Origin: JABDIP01 sp965250245
GTDB lineage: Bacteria; Pseudomonadota; Alphaproteobacteria; DSM-16000; Inquilinaceae
NCBI GenBank assembly: GCA_965250245.1
Contig: OZ252296.1
Location: 2,728,001 to 2,792,000, forward strand
DNA length: 64,000 nt
Reading direction: 5' to 3'
The position numbers and the translations under genes were made by a program. The notes beneath the pieces are model-generated. The model saw only the letters and a list, made by a program, of their open reading frames with translations, was not told where the DNA came from and ran no database searches. Below, one piece after another: positions 45,422-56,504 of the stretch; within the stretch, counting starts at the first letter, position 1; each line of letters starts with the position of its first letter.

Positions 45422-45472
45422 GGTGCTGCTTCCTGGGTGCGATGGGCGCCCAGTGCAGCGCAGTCGGCGGCC

Positions 45473-46411
45473 TCATGCAACCGGCGTTTCGGCCATCCTT
45501 CGCCAGCCTTCCACTTGGTTGGGCACCTCCGGCCGCCAGCCGGTCGCCTGCTTGAAGCGGTCGTTGCGCACCCGCTGGCTGCGGGCCAGCAGGTCGCGCA
45601 CCGGCCGGTCGACGGCGAAGCGCAGCATCCAGCGCGGCAATCGGGTCAACCCGCCGCGCCCGACGGCCGAGGCCAGGGCGCGGGCGGCGTCCCGCTGTGT
45701 GAACGGCTCGTCCTCGGCCACGTCGAAGACGCCGGACGGCGCTCGCTCCATGGCCGACACGACAGCGCTGGCGGCATCGTCGATCCAGATCAGCGATTTG
45801 TAGGCCTCCGTCGGGGCGATCGGCATGGCCAGCCCTTTCCTGGCCATCGCCAGCGCCTGACGGCTGTCCGGCGAGGCCGGGCCGTAGAACGCGCCGAGGC
45901 GCAGGCTGATGCCCCGGCGACCCTCTCCCGCCATGGCGAAGCGGGCCACTTCGGCCTCGGCCTCGACCGTGGTGCAGACCGGATGGTCGGGCTGGATCGC
46001 GCCGCTGGCGGAATCGATCCAACGATCGCCGCTATGGGCATAGACGAACGCCACGCTGGGATAGACGAAACGCATCACCTCGCCGCCGGCCAGCGCCGCG
46101 TCGACGAGCGCCCGCGTGCCCTCGCGGCGGATGCGGTCGTTCTCGGCCCAGGCCTCGCGACGCCGCATCTCCGATGTCGGCGGGATGCGTGTCGCCAGAT
46201 GCAGGATGGCGTCGCAGCCGGCGATCGCTCCCGACAGGGACCAGGCATCGAACAGATCGGCCGAGATCGGCTCGGCCCCCGCCCGTTCCAGATCGGCGAC
46301 ATTACGCTCGGACCGGGCAAGAGCCCGGACCGAGAGCCCGTCGGAGATCAATCGCTGTACGACGGGGCGACCCAGCACGCCGGTGGCCCCGGTGACGAAA
46401 ACGGTGCTCAT
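45473..46411 (-). CDS. NAD-dependent epimerase/dehydratase family protein
   Basis: Extended short-chain dehydrogenase, 312 residues. Rossmann motif FVTGATGVLGRP at the N-terminus, with an ALARSERNVADL segment next. The catalytic-region Tyr and Lys are not in the classic YxxxK form, although FVYPSVAFVYAHSG lies in the right place, so it may be an atypical NmrA-like or nucleoside-sugar enzyme. Its start overlaps the rrf2-type gene by 4 bases (ATGA), so the two are co-expressed under that regulator. Confidence 0.75.
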   Translation of the reverse strand: MSTVFVTGATGVLGRPVVQRLISDGLSVRALARSERNVADLERAGAEPISADLFDAWSLSGAIAGCDAILHLATRIPPTSEMRRREAWAENDRIRREGTRALVDAALAGGEVMRFVYPSVAFVYAHSGDRWIDSASGAIQPDHPVCTTVEAEAEVARFAMAGEGRRGISLRLGAFYGPASPDSRQALAMARKGLAMPIAPTEAYKSLIWIDDAASAVVSAMERAPSGVFDVAEDEPFTQRDAARALASAVGRGGLTRLPRWMLRFAVDRPVRDLLARSQRVRNDRFKQATGWRPEVPNQVEGWRRMAETPVA

Positions 46412-46908
46412 TGCTTGGGACTCCTCTTGTTGTCGGTCAGCCAGGGAACGGCCAGGGCGAAGATCCGGGGATCGGCTCGGGCCGCGAATTCCGCCGTCAC
46501 CTTGGCCAGGGTCTCCTCGGCCAGGGCCGCCCGATAGGCCGCCTCGGCCCGCAGCATGGCGGCGTTGACACCGCAGGGTCGCGGATAGGCGCTGTCGTCC
46601 AGGGCGCAAGGACCGCGGCGGCGAATCTCGGTGCAGCGGAAAGCCGGCTGCCGGCCGTCGATCGCCTCGACAACGTCCAGCAGGGTGATCTCGCTTGGCG
46701 GCCGCGCCAGCCGATACCCGCCCTTGGGCCCGGTCACGGATTCCAGCAGCCCGGCCGCCACCAGAGTCTTCAGATGCTTCAGCAGGTAGCTTTCCGGCAC
46801 GCCGTGAAACTCGGCGAGCACGCGCCCGGACAACGTGTCCCCGGGTTCAAGCGCGCCAAGCACCATGGCGCAATGAATGCCCCACTCGACTCCCTCGCTC
46901 AATTTCAC
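46408..46908 (-). CDS. Rrf2-family regulator with three cysteines
   Basis: Winged-helix regulator, 166 residues, of the Rrf2 family (RirA, NsrR and IscR group). The HTH is ESYLLKHLKTLVAAGLLESV followed by the wing GPKGGYRLARPP. Three cysteines lie in FRCTEIRRRGPCALDD and PRPCGV. The spacing (X8 then X10) differs from IscR and NsrR, but a [2Fe-2S] or [4Fe-4S] sensor is plausible. It is the first gene of the operon, with a strong palindrome directly upstream. Confidence 0.88.
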   Translation of the reverse strand: MKLSEGVEWGIHCAMVLGALEPGDTLSGRVLAEFHGVPESYLLKHLKTLVAAGLLESVTGPKGGYRLARPPSEITLLDVVEAIDGRQPAFRCTEIRRRGPCALDDSAYPRPCGVNAAMLRAEAAYRAALAEETLAKVTAEFAARADPRIFALAVPWLTDNKRSPKQ

Positions 46909-46924
46909 CGGATGCTCCTTACCT

Positions 46925-46955
46925 CATATCGTGGATATCATATATCCATGATATG
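46925..46955. promoter_or_regulatory. Palindromic operator upstream of the Rrf2 gene
   Basis: A 31-base palindrome with arms CATATCGTGGATATC and TATATCCATGATATG around one central base (13 of 15 positions complementary). It starts 17 bases upstream of the rrf2 start and is the most AT-rich element nearby. It is the obvious candidate operator for autoregulation of the Rrf2-epimerase operon. Confidence 0.75.
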
Positions 46956-47033
46956 CAATGTCCAGAAAAACCATCTTGTCAGTGTGACCGTTTTGTTGAC
47001 GCTCCCTGTCGATCCCATCATTGTGTCCGCATC

Positions 47034-47119
47034 TCAAAAGGGGTGCCCCGGGCGGGGCTGAGAGGCCGGATGGCCAACCCGTTGAACCTGATCCGGATAA
47101 TGCCGGCGGAGGGAGATTG
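47034..47119 (+). ncRNA. TPP riboswitch (THI element)
   Basis: Standard thiamine pyrophosphate riboswitch ahead of thiB. It has GGGGTGCCC (P2/P3 start), GGCTGAGAGG in the J3/2 region, CCCGTTGAACCTGATCCGG, and GATAATGCCGGCGGAGGGA closing P4/P5 and P1. The conserved CUGAGA and ACCUGAUC boxes are both intact. It ends about 50 bases before thiB, so it most likely controls translation or early termination of thiBPQ when thiamine pyrophosphate is abundant. Confidence 0.95.
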
Positions 47120-47171
47120 AGACCGGCGCAAAGCCCCTCTCCTTTCCGTCGCAATGGTTGGGAGACGTGCC

Positions 47172-48176
47172 ATGCGACGCACCTTGCGGACACCGATCAT
47201 CGCCGCCCTGGCGGCCCTGCTCTCGCTGCCGGCGGCAGCGGAGACGCTGACCGTCTACACCTACAGCTCCTTCGTCAGCGATTGGGGGCCGGGACCGGCC
47301 ATCGAGACCGCCTTCGAGGCCGAATGCGGCTGCGACCTGGAATTCGTCGGCGTCGAGGACGGGGTGGCGATCCTGAGCCGGCTGCGCCTGGAGGGCGAGC
47401 GCACCCGTGCCGACGTCATTCTGGGCCTCGACATGAACCTGGTCACCGAGGCCGGCGAGACCGGGCTCCTTGCGCCGCACGGGCTTGACCTGGGCGGGCT
47501 GCACGCCCCGGTCGATGCGCAGATGTTCGGCGACTACTTCGTGCCCTACGATTGGGGCTTCTTCTCCTTCGTCTATGACAGCGAGACCCTGGCCGCGCCC
47601 CCGACGAGCCTGAAGGCCCTGGTCGAGGAGAGCGAGGCGGAGATCCTGATCCAGGACCCGCGCACCAGCACGCCCGGCCTGGGCCTGCTGCTGTGGGTGC
47701 GCGAGGTCTATGGCGACGGCGCGGCCGCCGCGTGGGAAAAGCTGCGCCCGCGCATCGTCACCGTGACCAATGGCTGGAGCGAGGCCTATGGCCTGTTCCT
47801 GGAGGGCGAGGCACCGATGGTGCTGAGCTACACCACCTCGCCCGCCTATCACGTGACCGTCGAGGAGGAGGACCGCTACCGCGCCGCCGCCTTCTCCGAG
47901 GGCCACTACATGCAGGTCGAGGTCGCCGCCAAGGTTGCGACGACCGACCAGGAGGCGCTCGCCGACCGGTTCCTCGCCTTCATGCTGACCCCGGCCTTTC
48001 AGTCGGTGATCCCGACCACCAATTGGATGTATCCGGTGGTGATCCCGGAAGACGGCCTGCCGCCGGCCTTCCACGACCTGATCGAGCCGTCGCGCTCGCT
48101 GCTCACCGCGCCGGACACGGTCGCCGCCAATCGCGGCCAATGGATCGACGAATGGCTGTCGGCAATGAGCCGGTGA
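47172..48176 (+). CDS. thiB: Thiamine/TPP ABC transporter substrate-binding protein
   Basis: Periplasmic receptor for thiamine and its phosphates, 334 residues. It has a signal peptide (LRTPIIAALAALLSLPAAAE) and the ThiB pattern LTVYTYSSFVSDWGPGPAIE, FFSFVYDSETL and TTNWMYPV. The start at 47172 (MRRTLRTPII) gives a standard signal; a start at 47154 adds six residues. It follows the TPP riboswitch. A family A repeat separates it from thiP. Confidence 0.93.
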   Translation: MRRTLRTPIIAALAALLSLPAAAETLTVYTYSSFVSDWGPGPAIETAFEAECGCDLEFVGVEDGVAILSRLRLEGERTRADVILGLDMNLVTEAGETGLLAPHGLDLGGLHAPVDAQMFGDYFVPYDWGFFSFVYDSETLAAPPTSLKALVEESEAEILIQDPRTSTPGLGLLLWVREVYGDGAAAAWEKLRPRIVTVTNGWSEAYGLFLEGEAPMVLSYTTSPAYHVTVEEEDRYRAAAFSEGHYMQVEVAAKVATTDQEALADRFLAFMLTPAFQSVIPTTNWMYPVVIPEDGLPPAFHDLIEPSRSLLTAPDTVAANRGQWIDEWLSAMSR

Positions 48177-48178
48177 AG

Positions 48179-48300
48179 GCCCTCACCCGGCCTGCCTGCG
48201 GCAGTCCACCCTCTCCCAGAGGGAGAGGGTTTCAGTGCCGGCCGAAGGGTTCCCTCTCCCCCTGGGAGAGGGTGGCGAGCGCAGCGAGCCGGGTGAGGGC
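48179..48300. repeat. Dispersed palindromic repeat (family A, copy 2)
   Basis: Second copy of the element at 12811. It shares the outer arms GCCCTCACCCGGC and GCCGGGTGAGGGC and the inner CCCTCTCCC...GGGAGAGGG hairpins. It lies inside the thi operon between thiB and thiP (148-base gap), without a gene of its own. It may modulate the ratio of receptor to channel, as hairpins after receptor genes often do. Confidence 0.85.
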
Positions 48301-48324
48301 TTTCCGCACCGGCACCGGGCAACC

Positions 48325-49929
48325 ATGCGCGCCGGCCTGACCGCGTCCGCCCTCCTCCCCGGCGCGGCGGCGCTGACGGCGCTGACGGTGCTGATCGGCG
48401 GCGCGGTGCTGGGGCTCCTGTTCGTCGCGGACGGCACCTCGCAGCGGCCGTGGATCGACGACTATGTGCTGGGGGTGCTGCGCTTCACCGCGCTGCAGGC
48501 GTTCCTCTCGGCCCTGTTCAGCATCGCCCTGGCGGTGCCGGCGGCGCGGGCCATGGCGCGGCGCCAGGCCTTTCCCGGGCGCGGGCTGCTGCTGCGCCTG
48601 CTGGGCCTGCCGATGGTGGTGCCGACGGTGGTCGGCGTGCTGGGCATCGTCGCGATATACGGCCGGTCGGGCCTGGCCAACGATTTGCTGGCGGCGGCCG
48701 GCCTGGACCTCCGGCTCGACATCTACGGCCTCGGCGGAATCCTGATCGCGCATGTGTTCTTCAACATGCCCTTCGCCACCCGCCTGCTGGTGCAGGCCTG
48801 GGCGGCGATACCCGGCGAGAGCTGGCGCCTGGCCGCGCAGCTCGGCATGAGCGGCGGGCAGATCTTCCGGTTGATCGAATGGCCGATGCTGCGCCAGGTG
48901 CTGCCCGGCATCGGCATCCTGGTGTTCCTGCTCTGCTTCACCAGCTTCACCGTGGTGCTGGTGCTGGGCGGCGGACCGCCCAACGCGACCATGGAAGTGG
49001 CGATCTACCAGTCGCTGCGCTTCGACTTCGATCTCGACCGGGTGCTGGCGCTGGCGGCGCTGCAGGTAGCGGTCTGCGCGGCGCTGTTCGTGCTGGCCGG
49101 CCGTCTGGCGCGCCCGATGCCGGTGGAGCTGACCACCGGCTACGCCTCCGGCCGGCCCGATCTGGATCACCCGTTGGGGCGGATCATCGACGTCGCCGCC
49201 ATCGGCCTCGCCGTCCTGATCCTGGTGATGCCGTTGGCGGCCGTCCTCACCGCAGGCGTCGCCGGGCCGGTGGCAACCGCGCTGTCGGACCCGGCGCTCT
49301 GGCAAGCCGCGTGGCGCAGCCTCGCGGTCGGGCTCTCCGCCGGGCTCCTGGCCCTGCTGCTCGGCTGGGGCCTGGTGCTCAGCAGCCGAACCTTGCGTGT
49401 GCGCTACATCCGGCCGCGCGCCGCCGACGGGCTTGAGCTGGCCGGCACGATGGTGCTGGTGGTGCCACCCTTCGTGATCGCCGCAGGGCTCTTCGTCCTG
49501 CTGCGGCCGGTGGCCGACGTGTTCGCCATCGGCCTTGGCCTGGTTGTGCTGGTCAACGCCCTGATGGGCCTGCCCTTCGTGCTGCGCATCCTGGGGCCGG
49601 CAGCAACCCAGGCAGCGGAGCGGCACTTGAGGCTCTGCGACAGCCTGGGCATGTCCGGCTGGGACCGGCTGCGGCTGGTCGACTGGCCGCTGCTGCGGCG
49701 GCCGGCGGCGCTCTCGATGGCGATCTGCTCGGCGCTGGCGGCCGGCGATCTCGGCGTCATCGCCCTGTTCGGCACCCCGGAGACCCAGACCCTGCCGCTG
49801 CTGCTGTACCATCAGATGGGCAGCTACCGGGTCGACTCCGCAGCGGTGACGGCCTTGGTGCTGCTGGGCCTCACCCTGGCCCTGTTCTTCGCCATCGAAA
49901 GGGGGATTGGCGGCCGTGCCGATGATTGA
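48325..49929 (+). CDS. thiP: Thiamine/TPP ABC transporter permease
   Basis: Duplicated permease of 534 residues with two MetI-like halves and about twelve helices. The first half has the EAA-type loop WRLAAQLGMSGGQIFRLIEWP, and the second LRLCDSLGMSGWDRLRLVDWP, so both ATPase contacts are kept in one chain. This is the known ThiP organisation. The start at 48325 (MRAGLTASAL) follows the repeat element; the frame further upstream lies within the repeat. It overlaps thiQ by 8 bases. Confidence 0.93.
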   Translation: MRAGLTASALLPGAAALTALTVLIGGAVLGLLFVADGTSQRPWIDDYVLGVLRFTALQAFLSALFSIALAVPAARAMARRQAFPGRGLLLRLLGLPMVVPTVVGVLGIVAIYGRSGLANDLLAAAGLDLRLDIYGLGGILIAHVFFNMPFATRLLVQAWAAIPGESWRLAAQLGMSGGQIFRLIEWPMLRQVLPGIGILVFLLCFTSFTVVLVLGGGPPNATMEVAIYQSLRFDFDLDRVLALAALQVAVCAALFVLAGRLARPMPVELTTGYASGRPDLDHPLGRIIDVAAIGLAVLILVMPLAAVLTAGVAGPVATALSDPALWQAAWRSLAVGLSAGLLALLLGWGLVLSSRTLRVRYIRPRAADGLELAGTMVLVVPPFVIAAGLFVLLRPVADVFAIGLGLVVLVNALMGLPFVLRILGPAATQAAERHLRLCDSLGMSGWDRLRLVDWPLLRRPAALSMAICSALAAGDLGVIALFGTPETQTLPLLLYHQMGSYRVDSAAVTALVLLGLTLALFFAIERGIGGRADD

Positions 49930-50665
49930 GCTCGAGCGGGTCATCTACCGCTACGACCAGGCGGAGATGCGCTTCGACCTATCCGTCGAGGTGGGCGATT
50001 TCGTCGCGGTGATCGGCCCCAGCGGCGCCGGCAAGACCACGCTGATCAATCTTGTCGCCGGCTTCGAACGCGTCGACGAAGGCACCATCCGTCTCGACGG
50101 CCGGGACGCCACTTCCCTGACGCCGGCCGAGCGCCCGGCGACCACACTGTTCCAGGAGCACAACCTGTTCGCCCATCTGACCGTGGCGGACAATGTCGGC
50201 CTGGGGCTGCATCCGGGGTTGCGCCTCACCGCCGAGGACCGCCGCCGGGTCGGCGAGGCGCTCGCGACGATGGGGCTTACGGGGCTGGACGCGCGGCTGC
50301 CGCGACAGCTTTCCGGCGGTGAGCGCCGGCGCGTCGCCCTGGCCCGCAGCGTCGTCCGCGACCGCAAGATCCTGCTGCTCGACGAACCGTTCGCCGCCCT
50401 CGACCCCGCATTGCGCCAGGAGATGGTGGTGCTGGTGGACCGGCTGCGGCGGGACCGTGGCCTCACGGTGGTCATGGTGACCCACATGCTGGACGAGTTG
50501 CTCCAGGTGGACATGCGGGCCGTCTTCGTCCATCGCGGCCGGGTCCTTGCGGACGGGCGGGCGGCGGACCTGCTGCACCGCCGCGAGCCGCCCGAGCTCG
50601 CCGACTATCTCGGATCGCCGGGGCCTGACCGGCCGACACCGCGACAAGTCGTCGCCAACCGCTGA
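49922..50665 (+). CDS. thiQ: Thiamine/TPP ABC transporter ATPase
   Basis: ATPase of 247 residues with Walker A GPSGAGKTT, signature LSGGERRRVALARS and Walker B LLLDEPFAALDPALRQ. ThiQ features are the short length and MIELERVIYRYD at the start. I chose ATG 49922, 16 bases after GGGGGA; TTG 49907 and GTG 49916 are in-frame alternatives. Last gene of thiBPQ. It energises ThiP. Confidence 0.9.
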   Translation: MIELERVIYRYDQAEMRFDLSVEVGDFVAVIGPSGAGKTTLINLVAGFERVDEGTIRLDGRDATSLTPAERPATTLFQEHNLFAHLTVADNVGLGLHPGLRLTAEDRRRVGEALATMGLTGLDARLPRQLSGGERRRVALARSVVRDRKILLLDEPFAALDPALRQEMVVLVDRLRRDRGLTVVMVTHMLDELLQVDMRAVFVHRGRVLADGRAADLLHRREPPELADYLGSPGPDRPTPRQVVANR

Positions 50666-50857
50666 CCGGCGCCCGCCGGTACAGTCGGGATATCGAATCA
50701 GGAAGACAACCGAGGCTTTAGTTGCGGCCAATGCGGGTTCGCATTCGTACCGGATTCCTGCAAGGATGCACGCAAGCGGTGCGTTCCCCAGCGACCCCCG
50801 CTTCCGGAATTCGTACACCGGCTGCGTCAGCCATCACCGTCACGGGGCGTCGACCAA

Positions 50858-53308
<2,451 letters not shown>

Positions 53309-53312
53309 TCCC

Positions 53313-53675
53313 GTGTCCGATATCGTCGTCTTCGAGGACAACCCGCTGGACGCCGACATCGTCGGCGCCATCGCCGCGCGCTGCGGCCGGGCCGTGCGGG
53401 TGTTCCGGGACGACACGCCGATCCGCATGGGGCTGATCGGCGCGGCCGACCGCACCATCGTGCTGGACGTACTGCTGGACCGCGGCGACGCGTTCGGCGC
53501 CCTGCACGCGCTGGCCGCCCGCAATTATGACGGCGAGATTATCCTGGTGAGCGGGCAGCGCGAGGACTACCTGTCCCTTGCCGAGAGCGTCGGCCGCTCG
53601 GCCGGGCTGAAGATCACCGCCGCCCTGCGCAAGCCGGTCGACCTTGCCATGATGGAGCGGCTGCTGTCGATCTGA
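53313..53675 (+). CDS. Single-domain response regulator (receiver only)
   Basis: Receiver of 120 residues, GTG start at 53313. The acidic pair is VFEDNP, the phospho-Asp is in TIVLDVLLDRGD, the switch Ser in ILVSGQ and the Lys in ALRKPVD. It has no output domain, so it is a phosphate shuttle or sink, likely for the Hpt of the adjacent kinase. The match is to the FimX/VieA-like receiver group (RNYDGEIILVSG). It is convergent with the iorB-type gene. Confidence 0.85.
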   Translation: MSDIVVFEDNPLDADIVGAIAARCGRAVRVFRDDTPIRMGLIGAADRTIVLDVLLDRGDAFGALHALAARNYDGEIILVSGQREDYLSLAESVGRSAGLKITAALRKPVDLAMMERLLSI

Positions 53676-53712
53676 CGCAGCCGCTCCGGGACACGTGGCG
53701 ACGGTCTTCGGC

Positions 53713-55887
53713 TCAGGCGAAGGTGATGCCGTCCTCCGTCATCGGCAGCCGGGTGACCCGCTTGCCGGTGGCCGCGTAGATCGCATTGGCCACGGCCGGA
53801 CCCACCGGCGGCACGCCGGGCTCGCCGACGCCCATCGGCGCCTCGGTCGAGGGCACGATGTGCACGTCGATCGCCGGCATGTCGGAGATGCGCAGCGGCT
53901 CGTAGTCGGGGAAGTTGAACTGGTCGACCTCGCCTTCGGTCAGGGTGATCTGGTTGCGCATCACAGCACCCAGCCCGTAACCGATGCCGCCTTCCATCTG
54001 GGCCCGGATCACGTCCGGGTTGACCGGCACGCCGCAATCGACCGCACAGGTGATCCGCTCCAGCTTGACCGCGCCGTCCCGCAGCGAGACCTCCGCCACC
54101 TCCGCGACATAAGTGCCGAAGGACTTGTGCACGGCCACGCCCTGGAAGCGGCCCGGCGCGGGATTGCCCCAGCCGGCCTTCTCCGCCGCCAGCGTCAGCA
54201 CGCCGGCCAGGCGCGTCTGATCGGCGTCGCCGCCGGACAGCAGGTCCAGGCGATACTGCACCGGATCGGCGCCGATCGCCTCGGCCACCTGGTCCAGCAA
54301 CGTCTCCATGGCGTAGGCCGTGTGGGTGTGCCCCACCGACCGCCACCACAGCACCGACACCTGCGACTGCGCATCGGTCAGCCCGACCGACAGCGAGGGG
54401 ATCGCGTAGTGGGTGTCGTTCACGCCCTCGACCGAGGTGCCGTCGATGTTGTTGCCGTCGGCAAGCACCAGAGCCTCGAAAGGCGTGCCCTTCATGATCG
54501 ACTTGACGGCGATGCGGTGGTCCCAGCCGGCAATGGCGCCATCTTTGAGGCCGATGCGGGCCCGGTGCATCGCCATCGGCCGGTAGTAGCCGCCGCGGAT
54601 GTCGTCCTCGCGGGTCCAGACCAGCTTGACCGGCGTGGCACCACCCATCAGCGCGAAGGCCAGGGCCGCCTCCGCCTGGTAATCCGCCGTCGGCGTCGCC
54701 CGCCGTCCGAACGAGCCGCCGGCATAGACGGTGTTCACCTCGACATTCGCAGCGTCGATGCCCAGCACATAGGCCACCGTCGGCTGGACCCCGGCCGGGA
54801 ACTGGCAGCCGTCATGGATGCGCACGCCGTTCGCCGTGGGCTCGATGATGCAGTTGAGCGGCTCCATCGGCGCATGGGCCAGCATCGGGAAGTACATCTC
54901 CGCCTCGATGACCTCGTCGGCGCCGTCGACGGCCGCCCCGGCCGCCGCCATGTTCCCGCCCTCGCGGGCCTGGAACTCGGGCGCGTCCAGCAGGCCGCGG
55001 TGGTAGGCGATCAGCTCGTCCGTCGAGCGGTTCTCCGCCGCCGAGAAGTCCCAATCCGCGGTGATCGCGTCGCGAGACTGGATGGCGGCCCAGGTGCTGT
55101 TGGCATAGACGGCAACGCCGGTGCCGGTCGGCAGCGCCTTGGCGTCGACGAAGCCGGGCACGCTCTCGGCGCCCGAGGCATCGAACCCGGTCAGCGTGGC
55201 GCCGAAACGCGGCGCGCGCAACAGGACCGCATGCACCATGCCCGGAACCTTCAAATCCATGGCGTAGGTGGCGGTGCCGGTGGTCTTGCCCGGCGTGTCC
55301 TGGCGCGGGAGCATGTCCATGCCGATCAGGCGGAACTCGGACGGGTCCTTGACCGCCGGCTCGGCCGACGGAGTCAAGGTCATGGCGAGATCGATCATCT
55401 CGCCGTAACCGGCCGAGCGGCCGCCGGACCGCAGCACGCCCTTCTCCGTCGTGATGGACGAGGCCGGCACGCCCCAGGTCTGGGCGGCCGCCGAGACCAG
55501 CACCTCGCGGCAGGCCGCACCCGCCTGGCGGTACTGCATGAAGCTGTTCGCCATGGCGGTCGATCCGCCGGTGCCCTGCATGCCGAAGAACAGGTTCTTG
55601 TAGAGATCGTTGTTGGCGGGCGCGAACTCGACGCTCACATGCTCCCAATCGGCGTCCAGCTCCTCGGCGACCAGGGTGGCCAGGCCGGTCGCCGTGCCCT
55701 GCCCGGTCTCGAAATGCTTCACCACCACGGTGACCTTGCCGTCTGCCGCGATGCGCACGAAGGGGTTCACGCCGCCGGTGTCGGGAACGGCGGCGAAGGC
55801 GCCGTCGGGGCGGATGCCCACGACCATCACCGCGCCGGCCGCGGTGGCGCCCTTCAGGAAGGAACGACGGGATGTCTCGATGGTCAT
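53713..55887 (-). CDS. iorB: Molybdenum hydroxylase large subunit (isoquinoline 1-oxidoreductase beta type)
   Basis: Molybdopterin-cytosine-dinucleotide subunit, 724 residues, of the xanthine dehydrogenase family. It begins with a twin-arginine signal (SRRSFLKGATAAGAVMVVG), so it acts in the periplasm. Features: GGVNPFVRI, VKHFETGQGTATGLATLVAEEL, GGSFGRRATPTADYQAEAA and GVGEPGVPPVGPAVANA near the C-terminus with the active Glu region. No FAD subunit is encoded, which fits the two-subunit IorAB type using cytochromes. It is the partner of the Fe-S gene at 55891 (3-base gap). Substrate unknown: quinolines, aldehydes or purines are candidates. Confidence 0.88.
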   Translation of the reverse strand: MTIETSRRSFLKGATAAGAVMVVGIRPDGAFAAVPDTGGVNPFVRIAADGKVTVVVKHFETGQGTATGLATLVAEELDADWEHVSVEFAPANNDLYKNLFFGMQGTGGSTAMANSFMQYRQAGAACREVLVSAAAQTWGVPASSITTEKGVLRSGGRSAGYGEMIDLAMTLTPSAEPAVKDPSEFRLIGMDMLPRQDTPGKTTGTATYAMDLKVPGMVHAVLLRAPRFGATLTGFDASGAESVPGFVDAKALPTGTGVAVYANSTWAAIQSRDAITADWDFSAAENRSTDELIAYHRGLLDAPEFQAREGGNMAAAGAAVDGADEVIEAEMYFPMLAHAPMEPLNCIIEPTANGVRIHDGCQFPAGVQPTVAYVLGIDAANVEVNTVYAGGSFGRRATPTADYQAEAALAFALMGGATPVKLVWTREDDIRGGYYRPMAMHRARIGLKDGAIAGWDHRIAVKSIMKGTPFEALVLADGNNIDGTSVEGVNDTHYAIPSLSVGLTDAQSQVSVLWWRSVGHTHTAYAMETLLDQVAEAIGADPVQYRLDLLSGGDADQTRLAGVLTLAAEKAGWGNPAPGRFQGVAVHKSFGTYVAEVAEVSLRDGAVKLERITCAVDCGVPVNPDVIRAQMEGGIGYGLGAVMRNQITLTEGEVDQFNFPDYEPLRISDMPAIDVHIVPSTEAPMGVGEPGVPPVGPAVANAIYAATGKRVTRLPMTEDGITFA

Positions 55888-55890
55888 GGC

Positions 55891-56352
55891 TCAGGCCTCC
55901 ATGATCTCGGCGGCGCGATGGATCGCGGCGCGGATGCGGACATAGGTGGCGCAGCGACAGGCGTTGCCCCACATGGCGGCATCGATGTCCTCGTCGGTCG
56001 GCTTCGGCGTCGTGTTCAGCAGGTCGATCGCCGACATGATCTGGCCGGACTGGCAGTAGCCGCACTGCACCACGTCCAATTGCTGCCAGGCCGTCTGCAC
56101 CGCCTCGGCGGCCGGGCCGGACACGCCCTCGATCGTGGTGATCTCGGCACCCTCGACATCCTGCGCGAAGGTCGAGCAGGACCGCATGGGCACACCGTCC
56201 ACATGCACCGTGCAGGCGCCGCAGGATGCCACCCCGCAGCCGAACTTCGTGCCGGTCATGTTCAATTCGTCCCGTAGGACCCACAGAAGCGGCGTGTCGG
56301 GCGTCGCCGAAACGCTCACTTCCTTGCCATTCACCTTGAGATTGATCGCCAT
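55891..56352 (-). CDS. iorA: Molybdenum hydroxylase Fe-S subunit (isoquinoline 1-oxidoreductase alpha type)
   Basis: Two [2Fe-2S] subunit, 153 residues. The plant-ferredoxin cluster is FGCGVASCGACTVHVDG then MRSCSTF; the second cluster is QCGYCQSGQI and GNACRCATY. It begins VNGKEVSVSATPDTPLLWVLR and has no signal, so it is likely carried to the periplasm with IorB. The start at 56352 (MAINLKVNG) gives the standard N-terminus. It heads the minus-strand pair and faces the TetR gene across two operator-like palindromes. Confidence 0.9.
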   Translation of the reverse strand: MAINLKVNGKEVSVSATPDTPLLWVLRDELNMTGTKFGCGVASCGACTVHVDGVPMRSCSTFAQDVEGAEITTIEGVSGPAAEAVQTAWQQLDVVQCGYCQSGQIMSAIDLLNTTPKPTDEDIDAAMWGNACRCATYVRIRAAIHRAAEIMEA

Positions 56353-56400
56353 GAACTGCCTCCAGTCGATGCGCATGGATGCCGGATGAGGCTGAGGAGG

Positions 56401-56456
56401 TAAACTACACGGTGCAGTTTAGCATTCCGATCGTGCAAGTAAACTGGTAAGTTTAC
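56401..56456. promoter_or_regulatory. Paired TetR-type operators between iorA and tetR
   Basis: Two inverted repeats with TAAACT half sites lie in the divergent gap. TAAACT (56401) pairs with AGTTTA (56416-56421), 9 bases apart. GTAAACT (56439-56445) and AGTTTAC (56450-56456) form a perfect 18-base palindrome with a GGTA centre. They share the same half site (TAAACT/AGTTTA), so one TetR regulator probably binds both and controls both promoters. Confidence 0.75.
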
Positions 56457-56504
56457 ATTGTTGGCCGCCGCCGATAGGCTCCGCGGCCCAAGTAGGGAAG
56501 TACA

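Noticed and set aside
53695..56277. Open frame of 860 codons on the plus strand
   Set aside because: Antisense to iorB and iorA, which contain Tat, molybdopterin and Fe-S motifs. The frame has no recognisable domain.
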